The notes beneath the pieces are model-generated. The model made no database searches, was not told where the DNA came from, and saw nothing but the letters and a program-made list of their open reading frames with translations. This document shows, piece after piece, positions 12,486 through 22,488 of a stretch of 64,000 nt of DNA. A program made the position numbers and the translations under genes. The DNA comes from Plecoglossus altivelis (lineage: Eukaryota; Chordata; Actinopteri; Osmeriformes; Plecoglossidae). How positions within the stretch are numbered: position 1 is the first letter of the stretch; every line of letters begins with the position of its first letter. The DNA is taken from assembly GCA_036571765.1 (NCBI GenBank), contig BROE01000004.1, positions 31,613 through 95,612 on the forward strand. Reading direction: 5' to 3'.

Positions 12486-13314
12486 TACCTATGGTAGATT
12501 CCCATCTGTGACGTGTTGTTGGTGTGTTGCAGTGTCTGTGTTTGGAGACAGGGAGCTGGTCTATCTCTCTCCACCCAAAAGCTCCGCCTCCAAACTATGC
12601 GACTCCGCCCCCTGCCAAGCCCCAGGCACTGCCGAGCCAATCAGAGACAGTGCTGTCAGACCGGTTCGACCGCACGCGCTCAGAACTACGCACTCGGACG
12701 GGGCGGACCCCAGCGACTGTTACCACGACAACAGACACCGCGACGACCCCCATCACCTGGGCAACGACCGTCTGGAGAAACTTCAGACGTTCTACTCCAC
12801 GGAGAAGAGCGGCATTTCTCCCAGAATGCTCCTGGAGGCGGAACCGCACCCCTCGGACAGAGACCTCCTGGGTGTCATGGATACCGCCCAGACGGGCGTG
12901 TCAGCCCCCCTCCCTCGCCTCAGGAACGCTGGGCTTAAGGAAGGTCCAGGGAGGAAGATCACCTGGGTGGGTCTGACCCGGCCCGGAGCCCCAGGCCTGC
13001 TGGTGAACGGGTCCAAACCTCCAGCCTTCCCCTCCCAGAGACAGCACGCCCTGGTCATCAAAAGCCTGAGGCAGGAGAGGGGGCGGAGGGGGGGAGCAGG
13101 GGGTGGGGGGGAGAGGGGAGGAGTAGGGGGAGGAGGAGGGGGTGGGGGGGAGAGAGGGCAGGGAGGAGGGATGAGTGGCGTGAAGAGGAACTCTGTCCAG
13201 CTGCGTCCATCTCTACAGCGCAGGGTGACAGACCTGAACCTGCCTCTGCTCCCCACAGCGCTGCACAGCAGCAAGACTGAGCGCAAGAACCAGCTACATG
13301 GCATGGACTACTGA
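4694..13314 (+). CDS. hunk: Hormonally up-regulated Neu-associated kinase (HUNK-like), 5' incomplete
   Basis: An AMPK-related Ser/Thr kinase. Exons read from splice sites: 4694-4817, 5497-5666, 7377-7432, 8034-8172, 8830-8957, 9739-9874, 11042-11219, 12044-12416, 12533-13314. From exon 5497 onward every junction is GT/AG and phases agree, giving 653 residues plus stop. Exon 1 (glycine-rich loop) is not found. Visible kinase motifs are the VIDKK segment after the catalytic Lys, IVHRDLKIEN (catalytic loop), DFGLSN, SPAYAAPE and DVWSVGVSMFAMLTGTLPF. The segment after the kinase domain (LDPSVLAYMTETLGY) matches the HUNK UBA-like region as I recall it. The C-terminal exon is low in complexity, includes a Gly-rich stretch at 13079-13169, and ends MDY-stop. 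Oddities: exon 4694-4817 appears to lack one base before the Lys codon and has no GT donor. Family assignment is firm; one-to-one orthology is inferred. Confidence 0.88.
4896..5113 (+). repeat. Exon-tail/5' splice-site minisatellite, hunk intron after exon 4694-4817
   Basis: Six near-identical units, period about 33-39 bp, each carrying TAGTGGTACTGCTGGAG|GTAA followed by a CA run. The pre-GT part is identical to the last bases of the exon ending at 4817. Donor-like GT dinucleotides fall at 4928, 4961, 5000, 5035, 5070 and 5107; a seventh, degenerate unit lies near 4874-4895. Confidence 0.93.
5114..5450. repeat. (CA)n-rich intronic tract
   Basis: Interrupted CA/ACACT repeats filling the intron up to the acceptor TTAG at 5493-5496. 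No coding content is seen. Confidence 0.9.
5667..6046 (+). repeat. Donor-derived minisatellite, hunk intron after exon 5497-5666
   Basis: About 17 tandem reiterations of CACAG|GTCAGAACACGC, alternating with a GTAGAACAC variant, spaced about 21-28 bp. The first member is the real exon end plus donor at 5661-5680. Open frames that run from the exon into this block are artefacts of the repeat. Confidence 0.92.
6130..7370. repeat. Composite simple repeats in hunk intron 5667-7376
   Basis: GT at 6142-6190, CA/CG-CA at 6283-6412, CA at 6570-6625, a (CCTGCCTCC)n pyrimidine minisatellite at 6710-6850, and a (CTCT)n pyrimidine tract at 7185-7368 running into the acceptor CTTCAG at 7371-7376. The remaining 6420-7180 is non-repetitive intron without recognisable exons. 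Confidence 0.85.
7576..8030. repeat. CA then GT tracts in hunk intron
   Basis: CA/TACA repeats at 7576-7694 and a GT-rich tract at 7829-8030 that ends in the acceptor CACAG at 8029-8033. Nothing coding lies between. Confidence 0.88.
8225..8829. repeat. GT-rich minisatellite intron of hunk
   Basis: The whole intron after the GTAAGT donor at 8173 is GT-rich. It includes a scattered TCTAACGTGTGTG motif (8268-8510) and a pure (GT)n run at about 8769-8826 abutting the acceptor at 8828-8829. Confidence 0.88.
8958..9195 (+). repeat. Purine (GGGAGGA)n tract after hunk exon 8830-8957
   Basis: A G/A-only block starting at the donor GTGAGA. GGGTGAG is repeated once 22 bp downstream, so a donor-like motif is reiterated here too, but weakly. 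Confidence 0.8.
9565..9736 (+). repeat. Pyrimidine minisatellite before hunk exon 9739-9874
   Basis: Tandem CCTCCCTCCATCCCTGCTAC-like units running into the functional acceptor CCCTGCAG (9731-9738). Units carry CTGCTAC or CTCCTAC where the acceptor has CTGCAG. Confidence 0.82.
9875..10340 (+). repeat. Exon-tail/5' splice-site minisatellite, hunk intron after exon 9739-9874
   Basis: The exon ends CACACAGGAACAG|GTAGAC at 9874. In the intron the same tail plus donor recurs near 10018, 10065, 10108, 10155, 10245 and 10310, separated by CA/CTCTCT. The copy at about 10137-10172 also retains an AGGAGACCGCTGCACACA block, matching exon bases 9840-9857. Copies thus contain at least 35 exonic bases plus the donor. 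Confidence 0.9.
10341..11015. repeat. CA-rich rest of hunk intron
   Basis: CA/CACACT repeats at 10341-10495 and 10800-11015 flank about 300 bp of ordinary, non-coding-looking intron. Confidence 0.85.
11178..11392 (+). repeat. 143-bp duplication of hunk exon tail plus donor
   Basis: The last 42 bases of exon 11042-11219 and its GTGGCT donor, together with the following CA/CAGCAATA repeat, reappear 143 bp downstream (second copy from 11321, second donor at 11363). The copies look identical over more than 60 bp. Use of the second donor would add 143 nt and shift the frame. Confidence 0.93.
11393..11990. repeat. CAGCAATACACACA and CA/TACA repeats
   Basis: The intron continues as AGCAATACACAC units (to about 11615), then CA/CATACA repeats to the ordinary sequence before the acceptor TTGCAG at 12038-12043. 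Confidence 0.88.
12431..12483. repeat. (CA)n microsatellite in last hunk intron
   Basis: Nearly pure CA run, about 26 units, 14 bp after the donor at 12417. Confidence 0.97.
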
Positions 13315-13862
13315 CCCAGCACCAGAACACATGGACTACTGACCCAGCACTAGAACACATGGACTACTGACCCAGTACCAGAACACATATGGACTACTGA
13401 CCCAGCACCAGAGCACACATGTACTACTGACCCAGCACCTGAACACACATGGAGTATTGACCCAGCACCTGAACACACATGGTCTATTGTCCCAGCACCA
13501 GAACACACATGGACTACTGACCCAGCACCAGAACACACATGGACTACTGACCATACACCAGAACACACATGTACTACTGACCCAGCACCAGAACACACAT
13601 GGACTATTGTCCCAGCACCAGAACACACATGGACTACTGATATAACACCAAAATACACATGGACTATTGACCCAGCACCAGAACACATGGACTATTGACC
13701 CAGCACCAGAACACATGGACTACTGGCCTAGCACCAGAATACACATGGACTATTGATCCAGCACCAGAACACACATGGACTACTGGCCCAGCACCAGAAC
13801 ACTACTAGCCCTTAAGGACTACTGAAAGAACACCAGAACACACATGCACTACTGACCCAGCT
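13297..13862 (+). repeat. Stop-codon minisatellite, 3' end of hunk
   Basis: About 18 tandem units of 27-30 bp with core ATGGACTACTGACCCAGCAC. The first unit is the end of the reading frame itself (Met-Asp-Tyr-TGA at 13303-13314). Later units repeat the last codons, the stop and the first 3' UTR bases with point changes such as GTACTACTGA and GGACTATTGT. Confidence 0.95.
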
Positions 13863-15280
13863 TGACTAACACCACTAGTGCCAAAACATGAATCAGGACT
13901 GTGTAGTGAAACTGTCTGTCCTTCATTCTTCTGTTCTCTGTTGTTTCTTATAAAAGGAAACATGTTCAATTAGTTCGTACTTCTACAAACCCACGAATCA
14001 TATTTCTGCCATTTGTATGTCTTGATGATTTGTATCAGGTGCTGTAAAACATTTTCTAAGAATTGTATTTACTGTACTTAAATACGATTTTTTTACGCAC
14101 GAAAACGTTTTTGTGTGTTTTCTGGGTGGGTGGCGAAAACACAGCCTCTATTTCTCGTTCATACTTCTACCTCAAATCTCTTTGTTTTCTTTTTCTAAGG
14201 TCCCTCCATCTCCCGTCATGCCCCCATCCTGGGGTCATTAATAATGAGGTGTGTGCAGGTGGAGAGGGAGGGAGAAGCTGATGGCCTTGTGATGCTGAGG
14301 GGCTGCTGAATTATTAAGGGTCTGTAGTGGTACTTGATCCGTCGTGTGTGTGTGTGTGTGTGTGCGTGTGTGCGTGTGTGTGTGTGTTCATACCAGTGAG
14401 GACAGATTGAGCCCATTCAGGTGTACTGGCCCCCCACTCCTGTTACTCTTTGCTGCTACTTAACACTGATATGAACTGCATAGCTCTGATATCAGTAGGC
14501 ACACACACAACACACACACACACACACTCTCTCTCTCTGTCTCACACACACATACACCAACACACACACACACTAGTCTACACTCTCTCTCTCTCTGGTC
14601 TCCACACACTGAGCATTGACAGCTTATACAACACACTACACAAGCAATGCTGTTACAGTACCACTTGTTTTTTAAGCATACACTTTAAATGGATAGGAAG
14701 AAGGGGAAAAATGGGAACAAATATATTTCAGAAGTGTAGATATGGAGAATAAGACAGAGAGAAGGAGAGAGAGAGAGTGAGGGCAAGAGAGAGGGAGATT
14801 GGTGTGTGGCACTGAATAACAAAAATAGAAGAGATAAGTGTGAGAGAGACAGAGAGAGAGGACAGAGAGAGACGGGGGGGGGGGGAGGTAAAGAATACAT
14901 GACCCTCTCTAGTCTAATCAGTATGTAGAGGTGGGCTGTTGAGTTTGTTGGAGTGTGTTATATGACGGGAAGGAGATAAGGCATGGAAACTGGATCAATT
15001 ATGCATGCTTCAAACAGCCACATCAGAAATGGCACTGGGCTTCGACTTGCATGCTAACATGCTACAATGCTAACATGCTTACATGTTAACCACATGAATG
15101 AGAGGAGAGGCTGGAGGCTGGATAGAACACAGAACAACCTATAGGGTGACACGCTGGATCACGAGTCAATAACGATCAAAGTAAAGACAGTCGCCGTAAC
15201 GAGCATGTTGAGGCAGAATTACTGGAAAACATCCAGCAGAAACATCGACATGGTTTCATCTTCACACACCTGCTCTCGTC
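13863..15280. other. hunk 3' UTR/intergenic sequence
   Basis: Ordinary AT-richer DNA to about 14200, then short GT (14343-14388), CA/CTCT (14503-14600) and GA/G-run (14755-14885) blocks. No clear AATAAA and no exon is seen. The 3' end of the hunk transcript cannot be placed. Confidence 0.6.
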
Positions 15281-15282
15281 CC

Positions 15283-15772
15283 TCTCTTCCTTCCACATCC
15301 CTCTCTTCCTTCCACATCCCTCTCTTCCTTCCACATCCCTCTCTTCCTTCCACATCCCTCTCTTCCTTCCACATCCCTCTTTCCCTTCCACATCCCTCTC
15401 TCCCTTCCACATACCTCTCTTCCTTCCACATCCCTCTCTTCCTTCCACATCCCTCTCTCCCTTCCACATCCCTCTCTTCCTTCCACATCCCTCTCTTTCT
15501 TCCACATCCCTCTCTTCCTTCCACATCCCTCTCTCCCTTCCACATCCCTCTCTTCCTTCCACATCCCTCTCTTCCTTCCACATCCCTCTCTCTCTCTCTT
15601 CTCCCTCATTCACCCCTCTCTTTCATCCACACCACTCTCTTCTATCCACATCCCTCTCTCTCTCTTCTCCCTCATTCACCCCTCTCTTCCTTCCACATCC
15701 CTCTCTTCTCCCCACATCCCTCTCTTCCTTCCACATCCCTCTCTCTCTCTCTTCTCCCTCATTCACCCCTCT
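15283..15772. repeat. Polypyrimidine minisatellite
   Basis: About 20+ tandem units of CTTCCACATCCCTCTCTTC-type (about 19-20 bp), with longer variants ending TTCTCCCTCATTCACCCCTC. One strand is almost pure pyrimidine. The long Leu/Pro/Ser and Glu/Arg/Gly open frames on the two strands are repeat translations. Confidence 0.93.
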
Positions 15773-16236
15773 CTGAAAACAATAGGGAGAGGATGGTGTG
15801 TGAAAGAGCAGGGGGGGGGGTGACTCATAATGAATCCAGTCTGTGCCTTTGTGGTCCACAGATGGATGGTGAGGTCCTAAAGGAGAAAGCTTTGTGCTTC
15901 AGTCTCCTCTGTCTCTGCTGCATGTGACTGATGAACTCACACAGACACACTTTATTACCTGAGTCGCTCCATAATAATCTGGCCTACTTCTGAATGCCAG
16001 GGAGGGGACAGTTCACGGAGGGGGGTCTGAACGTGTGAATGTAAATGTGAACGTGTGTGTATGTGTGTGTGTCTGTGTATGTGTGTGTATGTGTGTGTGT
16101 GTGTGTGTATGTGTGTGTGTGTATGTGTGTGTGTGTGTGTGTATGTGTGTGTGTTGGTATCCAGGAGAGGATGAGAAAGCGTAAAGAGAAAAAGAGATGA
16201 GAGAAAGTATGTAGTGTGTAGCAAGTGAAAGTGTGT

Positions 16237-16274
<38 letters not shown>

Positions 16275-16754
16275 GGCATGTAACCTGTTCCTCCCATCAG
16301 TCTTCCTGTGTTCTAAAGCTCATGTGTAGCATGTGACGCACAGAGCCATACCCAGTCATCCAGGAAGAGGGATGGAGGTTGTTTCCTGGCAGTGCGGTGG
16401 CTATCAGGGGTCATGTGGAGTTTGAGTGTGACAGGTCTCCATAAGCTCTACAATTCATGAGGTCACTCAGCTATCAGTAAGGACTTTCTTGGAAAAGCCC
16501 AAATTCAGCCTATCAAGCTGAACGGCAGACTGACTGAAAGGGGGTTGGTAAATGGAGGCTACTTTCTCCATTCCGCATTTTCCTTGGGCCTCTTTACGGT
16601 GTAGAAATATCATTAATGGGGGTTTGTACAGGTCGGTCCATCTGCAGAGTACGGGGGAGATGTTATTCTTCTGAACGTGGTTTCTCCCACATGTAGCCCT
16701 GCTCAGTCATAACCTATCATTAACAGTGTTATTCTAACTCACTGGCACTGAAGC
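15773..16754. other. Intergenic, mostly unique
   Basis: No gene signal. GT tracts at 16051-16155 and 16230-16272. Otherwise unremarkable fish intergenic sequence. Confidence 0.6.
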
Positions 16755-17130
16755 CAACACACACACACACGAATATCATCACACAGGTACATACACACAC
16801 ATATCATCACACAGGTATACACACATACACATACATACCATCACACGGGTACACACACACACATATCATCACACAGGTACACACACACTCACACACATAC
16901 CATCACACAGGTACACACACACTCACACACATACCATTACACAGGTAGACACACACACACACACAAATACCACCACACAGGTACACACACACTCACACAC
17001 ATCATCACACAGGTACACACACACTCACACACATAACATCACACAGGTACACACACACTCACACACAAACCATTACACAGGTACACACACACACACAAAT
17101 ACCACCACACAGGTACACACACACCCATAC
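16755..17130. repeat. CA minisatellite with CACACAGGTACACAC core
   Basis: About ten tandem units of 30-40 bp, each with ATCACACAGGTACACACACA followed by CACTCACACACATACC. The core reads like a 5' splice site (CACAG|GTACAC), closely resembling the hunk intron array at 9875-10340, but no flanking exon is recognised. Confidence 0.88.
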
Positions 17131-17692
17131 AGGAAGAACTCTGAAAGTTTCCTAATTCAGGCGTTTGCTCCTCGCAGTAAATGAGACGCTGGAAGGGTTT
17201 TATTCCCTCTGCTATCCACCATCACCTCCCTCCTGTCTGAACGATCCCAGTGAACCTTGAACTCTGTAACCTGCGACCTTTCAACTATGGAAAAAAAAAC
17301 CCTCATCACAACCAAGTTCATCCCATGCGTCTCTTTCCTTAACTCAAACACAGTTCTCCATTTTTCAGTCCTCAACTGACAGGAATGTCCATTTAGCATC
17401 ACAGCCACCTAGAAACTGTCACTGACAATCATTGATTAGCTCATTAGCACTTTGATTCAGTTAACCATCTACAGGGTTGAACATGCCTGGACTCGCCTGG
17501 CTGTTCCATCAGAGACTGATGGTCTAGTCGCCCCATAAAGACCCTGATGTTCTGGTCACTAATTCATGGAGTGCCCTCCCCACCCCCCTCTGCCACATAG
17601 CATGTTGCAAGGTTGAGATATGAAGAGAGGAGGAAGAGGTAGAAAGGTATGATGTAGAGTAATTGTTTGCAGTTGAAAGGTGTGCTGAACAA

Positions 17693-17736
<44 letters not shown>

Positions 17737-17917
17737 TGTGCGCGCGTGTGTGTGTGTGTGTGTAGATTCAGTAGTGTTGTGTTCAGGCAGGTTTAATCCA
17801 TGATGAGAGAGGATAAGAGAGACAAAGAGTGAGACAGGGACAGAGTTCATCTCCTCTGAGACCACCTAGACTGGACACACACTCACACACACTCACACAC
17901 ACACACTCACACACACC

Positions 17918-17948
<31 letters not shown>

Positions 17949-18375
17949 ACACAAACACACTCACACTCACACACACATACACCCTCACACACGCTCACAC
18001 ACACACACTCACACACACACACACTCACACACACATACACCCTCACACACACTCACACACACACACACACTGTTTGCACTGTATATGTTCGTAAATTCTG
18101 CTCAAACAAAAGAAGGAAAAAGTACAATTTCTATACTTTTTGTATCACAAGGGAAAACGGACATGTTTTCCGTGTGAGTCTGTGTGAGTGAGTGTCTGTG
18201 TGTGTGTGTGTAAGAGAGAGAGTGTGTGTGATGGTGAGAGTGTGTGTGTGTGTGCGTGTGTGTGCACTGCAGAGTGTCTGGTTTCTAATGATGGTCATCC
18301 ATAATTGAAAGATGCCTAGCAGGAGAGCACAGAGTGGATGGAGTCAAGCTAAGCTGCAGCCCCTGTCTGTGTGAA

Positions 18376-18413
<38 letters not shown>

Positions 18414-19096
18414 TATGAGACTGTGTTTGGGTGTGAGAGTGTGTGTGTGGGTGAGAGAGTGTGTGTGAGTGAGTGTTTGGGTGTGAGAGTGTGTGTGTGG
18501 GAGAGTGTGTGTGAGTGAGTGTGTGTGTGTGAGTATTAGTCTGTGTTTGGGTGTGAGAGTGTGTGTGTGGGTGTGAGAGTGTGTATGTGAGTGAGCGTGT
18601 GAGCGAGTGTGTTTGAGTGCGAGTGTGTGTGTCTGAGTGTCATGGGGTCATGAGGGTCACTCGCGCACAAAACGTCCAGTGCCACGGGGCAGGAACAGGA
18701 GATGAACGCTGTTTAATTGATGCCACCTCTGATTACCTGTCAGTTTAAGATCAACACCAGCTAATCCACTGAGGAGCCTAACCAGGGACTCACAGACGCA
18801 CTTTGACCCCTGAACACTGGAGAGCTTAACCCACAAAGCTACACAACACACCCAGTCTGTGGATCACACCTGCTGAACCACACATTGTCTTCAGTTTAAG
18901 ATACTTCAGACTTGACGTTGGTTCACGTATGACTAGGAAGCGTTGGAGTGGGTCGTTTTGAAGTGTAGTTTTAATGTTCTTTGGTTGGAGGAATCAGTTT
19001 TCAATTAGGTACACTGGCGTGATGGAAGTGATTCTCTCAAGACAAATGACAGCCTTGGTCCCTGCCAGCTGTTTTGACTGCGGGTGCCACTTAGAT

Positions 19097-19134
<38 letters not shown>

Positions 19135-19871
19135 CAAATCCTCTGTCTCTCTCTATTTCACACACACACACATACATACACACACACAGCAAATCCTCTG
19201 TCTCTCTCTCTTTCACACACACACATACGCACACACACAAACACACACACACTCACTCACGGCAGTAGGACTTGCTGAAGGTGATGAGATGATACCAACA
19301 AACACCCACTGTAAGACAAACTGCCAGATGAGGAGGGGAGACAATCAATTACTAATGGAGTCTGTGTAACCGAGAGCAGAGTTGACTTGAAGGAAAACAA
19401 AGGTGTCTACTTTAACACACTGTTTTGTCCACTGTTCAAACCGCCAGACAAAAAAAAACAGGAGAGAAATTGGTCCCCAGGTCACTTAATCATGGTACAG
19501 TCCAGTCCAAACCCTGTCACGTGCACAAAGACACAAACAGTGAAGGGTTTATGCTTACTGTAACGCTTCATGGGTCGTTATGTGACTAGGCTGGGACCAG
19601 GTCAGACGTTTGCCATCCTAAACATCCTCTAGGTAAGAGCCCCACCTGGTGGTGATGTTGAGTAATGCTCCAGCACGCACACCCTACAGGTGAGGGCGTC
19701 CTTCGCCTTTGGTGTGTGCTGAAAGTCCTGCTCTATACTGACACCTGCTGGTCACCACAGTCACTACACTCAAACTACAACAGGATCAGGATATCTGTTC
19801 CCTTTCAGTTCACCAATCCATTAGGATTGAGGTATGTAAGTGGGAGTCAAGGCAAATGATTAAACAAAATG
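17131..19871. other. Intergenic with several microsatellites
   Basis: GT at 17697-17764; CA at 17876-18072; GT/GAGTGT tracts at 18180-18260 and 18379-18640; CA at 19099-19260, which carries a duplicated AGCAAATCCTCTGTCTCTCT block. No exon, tRNA or convincing promoter is seen. Confidence 0.65.
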
Positions 19872-19877
19872 TTTATT
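19872..19877 (-). terminator. Candidate polyadenylation signal, selenoi
   Basis: TTTATT on the plus strand, i.e. AATAAA on the minus strand, about 2.6 kb beyond the selenoi stop. It is the best minus-strand signal before the intergenic repeats. A closer, non-canonical signal cannot be excluded. Confidence 0.4.
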
Positions 19878-20682
19878 CAATCAGACAGTCCTTTTTGTCA
19901 CAGGTTAAATACAACATGATATCATTGACCCTGGTCACACACCCAGGTCCGACCCGACCCGACAGTGTCCAGCCCCGATCACCTCGGACAACAACAAACA
20001 TCGTCACAGATTCCACGGTTTGATCCATAGTCGTTAACTGTTGCTAGGGGTGATGGGTGGAGTTAGGAGCTAGTAGCAGGAGAGGCCTAACCCTTTCTGT
20101 TCCATCTAAATCCCTGGTCTCCTAGTTCCCCAGGCCATCCTAAAGGAACCATGTTAAGACTGGGGGGGGCGGGGCCAGGGGCGGGATTCTGGATTGAAAT
20201 CTCACTCAAAGTTCACATAAAAAAACAAGGAAAATAAAATAATATATTTACACAAATGCACATACACCGATACTTACATACATAAAAAGAGACGTACTTG
20301 CATGTGTCTGCAGCACACCTGCATTCGAAACATTCAGACATACGTACAACGCGCACACGCACGCACACACATTCCACCTCCTACTCACACAAGCAACATC
20401 GTTTTGGTGGCATTATCACAGTTCCACAGTCGCGTCACAACATAACCTTCAGAATCCTGATCTAGAGAACCTTAAACTCAGTCTGATCTAGAGAACCTTA
20501 CAGTCACACCAACACCACCTTGCTTCCCCCTGTGGTTCTTGAACGGTCACCAGCACTGATACAACACCAGACAGCCAGGTGTGAGTAGATCACCCTGCAG
20601 GGGTCCATCACAGCACTGTTGCCAGGCCTGTGGATTCAGTTCAGTGCAGGTAAGGAGTGGAGACTGAGAGGCGGTGAGGCCC

Positions 20683-20885
20683 TTCAGGTTGGCCCTCAGG
20701 TTGCCCCTCAGGATGGCCCTTCAGATGGCTCTGAGGTTGGCCTTCAGGTTGGCCCTTCAGGTGGCCCTTCAGGTTTCCCTCAGGATGGCCCTTCAGATGG
20801 CTCTGAGGTTGGCCTTCAGGTTGGCCCTTCAGGTGGCCCTTCAGGTTGGCCCTCAGGTGACCCCTCAGGTTGGCCCTTCAGGCCC
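20683..20885. repeat. GGCCCTTCAGGTT minisatellite
   Basis: About 15 imperfect 12-13 bp units (CCCTTCAGGTTGG / CCCTCAGGATGG), arranged in a higher-order duplication of about 105 bp. It lies in the presumed selenoi 3' UTR or just beyond. Confidence 0.88.
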
Positions 20886-21094
20886 CACAGTGCCCTGGTC
20901 CTCCAGCCTGTTAGCAGACAGGCTGAGGGCAAGGCAGACAAGGGCAGACAAGGGCCGGCTCACACCAGCGTCGCCACTCTCTCCTCGAGGGAAAAACCAT
21001 CAGAAACAACCAGAAATGCGTGGTGACAAAACAAACCAACCATGAATGAAACAGTAGAAAATAAGAGCTGCTTGCCGTATCCACGGTGCGACAG

Positions 21095-21200
21095 TCATAT
21101 GGAGAGCAGTCATGTGATGCGTTTGTGACAGTAATATGGACACCACAGTCATGTGATGCGTTTGTGACAGTAATATGGACACCACAGTCATGTGATGCAT
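21095..21200. repeat. About 46-bp tandem repeat, 2.5 copies
   Basis: ACAGTCATGTGATGCGTTTG plus GACAGTAATATGGACACC is repeated; the two full copies differ by very little. It lies in the presumed selenoi 3' UTR. Confidence 0.88.
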
Positions 21201-22091
21201 CTGCGGCAGGGTGGCGTGAAGTTTGCGGTGTCCAGTGACAGCTTGTTCCCTCAGAGCGCGTCCCCTCCGCAAACGGCTTTGGGACACACTCTTCATTCAA
21301 GCTCAGCGCAACCGACGCACAGCATCGCCCCCGGCAACGCAGAAAGAAACAACATACGGAGAAAACAACAACAACGACAAGAAAACTGTTAAAAGTGAAA
21401 AACGATAAGAACTTAAGAGCGAATCGGCATGCTGAAACGACACCTCAGAGAGGAAGGAGAACCTGGAGGTCAGCGTTCAGACAGGGGTCAAGGGTCAAAG
21501 GTTGACAGGTCAGAGGTCAACCTGGTTAGTGGTATGAATACTCCTGCCTTCAAAAGGCTTAACCCTGATTGGTCGAAAATGACCTCATTAAAACTCAGAC
21601 AACCATCACCAGAGTGTGCTGTGTAAATGTGTGTGAGACCGTTTCAAAACGGAACGCGGACTATTCCATATCAGTAAAGATTGTGTTTTATAAATAAAAA
21701 AACAAACTTTTGGAGCGACAGGTAGCGATAAATAAGACAGAGTTTCCTCTTAATCGTAATGAACATCCAATCGAAATAGATTAAACTCCGCCGTCATTGC
21801 TCGGGTCGTGACCTTGACGCGTCTCCAAGGACCAGGTGTGGTTGTAACCTTGGTTACGGTCCAGAGCTGTAAAGGTCAGGACTGGAGCTGCATTATTGTG
21901 AAGCCTGTCTAATCAACTAACGGAGATGTTTCCTAAATGATGTTTCCCCAAGGCAATATTATTGTACTGTACATTCATAAGACTGTGAGTCAGTGTCATC
22001 TTCTCAGATCTGAAGATGTGTGGCATGTGTGTCAGCACAGTGTGTACAAGCAACCTGTGAATGTGTGCGCTGGTGTCAAGTAAGTGCTGTC

Positions 22092-22137
<46 letters not shown>

Positions 22138-22170
22138 CGTGTGTGTGTGTATACGTGTGTGTGTGTGTGA
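22092..22170. repeat. (GT)n microsatellite in selenoi 3' UTR
   Basis: GT run with two TATAC interruptions, downstream of the selenoi stop on its strand. Confidence 0.9.
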
Positions 22171-22488
22171 GGCTGATCTGGGCTTCTGTCCTTGCGGCTG
22201 AAGCACATTTCCTTAGGAAACAAGCACACCTCATTGGCTCAACCAATTGGCCGATCACCAATCACGGAACCCAGAGCCCAAAGTACCATCCCTGTAATCC
22301 AGAAGACTTGCCCACCAAAATGAAAGTGTCCACTGTTCCAGAGTCAGGGTAAGCGTGTGTGCTGACGGAAGTAGGATGGGAGGGTCACTGATGTGTCCTC
22401 AGGGTCGAGGGGGAGGAGGCTGGGTGGCTGTTTTCCGTGATGATGAAAGTGAAGTGTCGGTTGGCTGCAAAAGGGAAGTGGGAGGGCT

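Noticed and set aside
15205..15927. 240-codon Leu/Pro/Ser open frame and antisense Glu/Arg/Gly frames
   Set aside because: Produced entirely by the 19-20 bp polypyrimidine repeat.
22195..22245. Possible SECIS on the minus strand (ATGAGGTGTGC...TAAGGAAATG)
   Set aside because: It has ATGA and an AA, but the helix does not pair well and the matching 3' GA quartet is missing.
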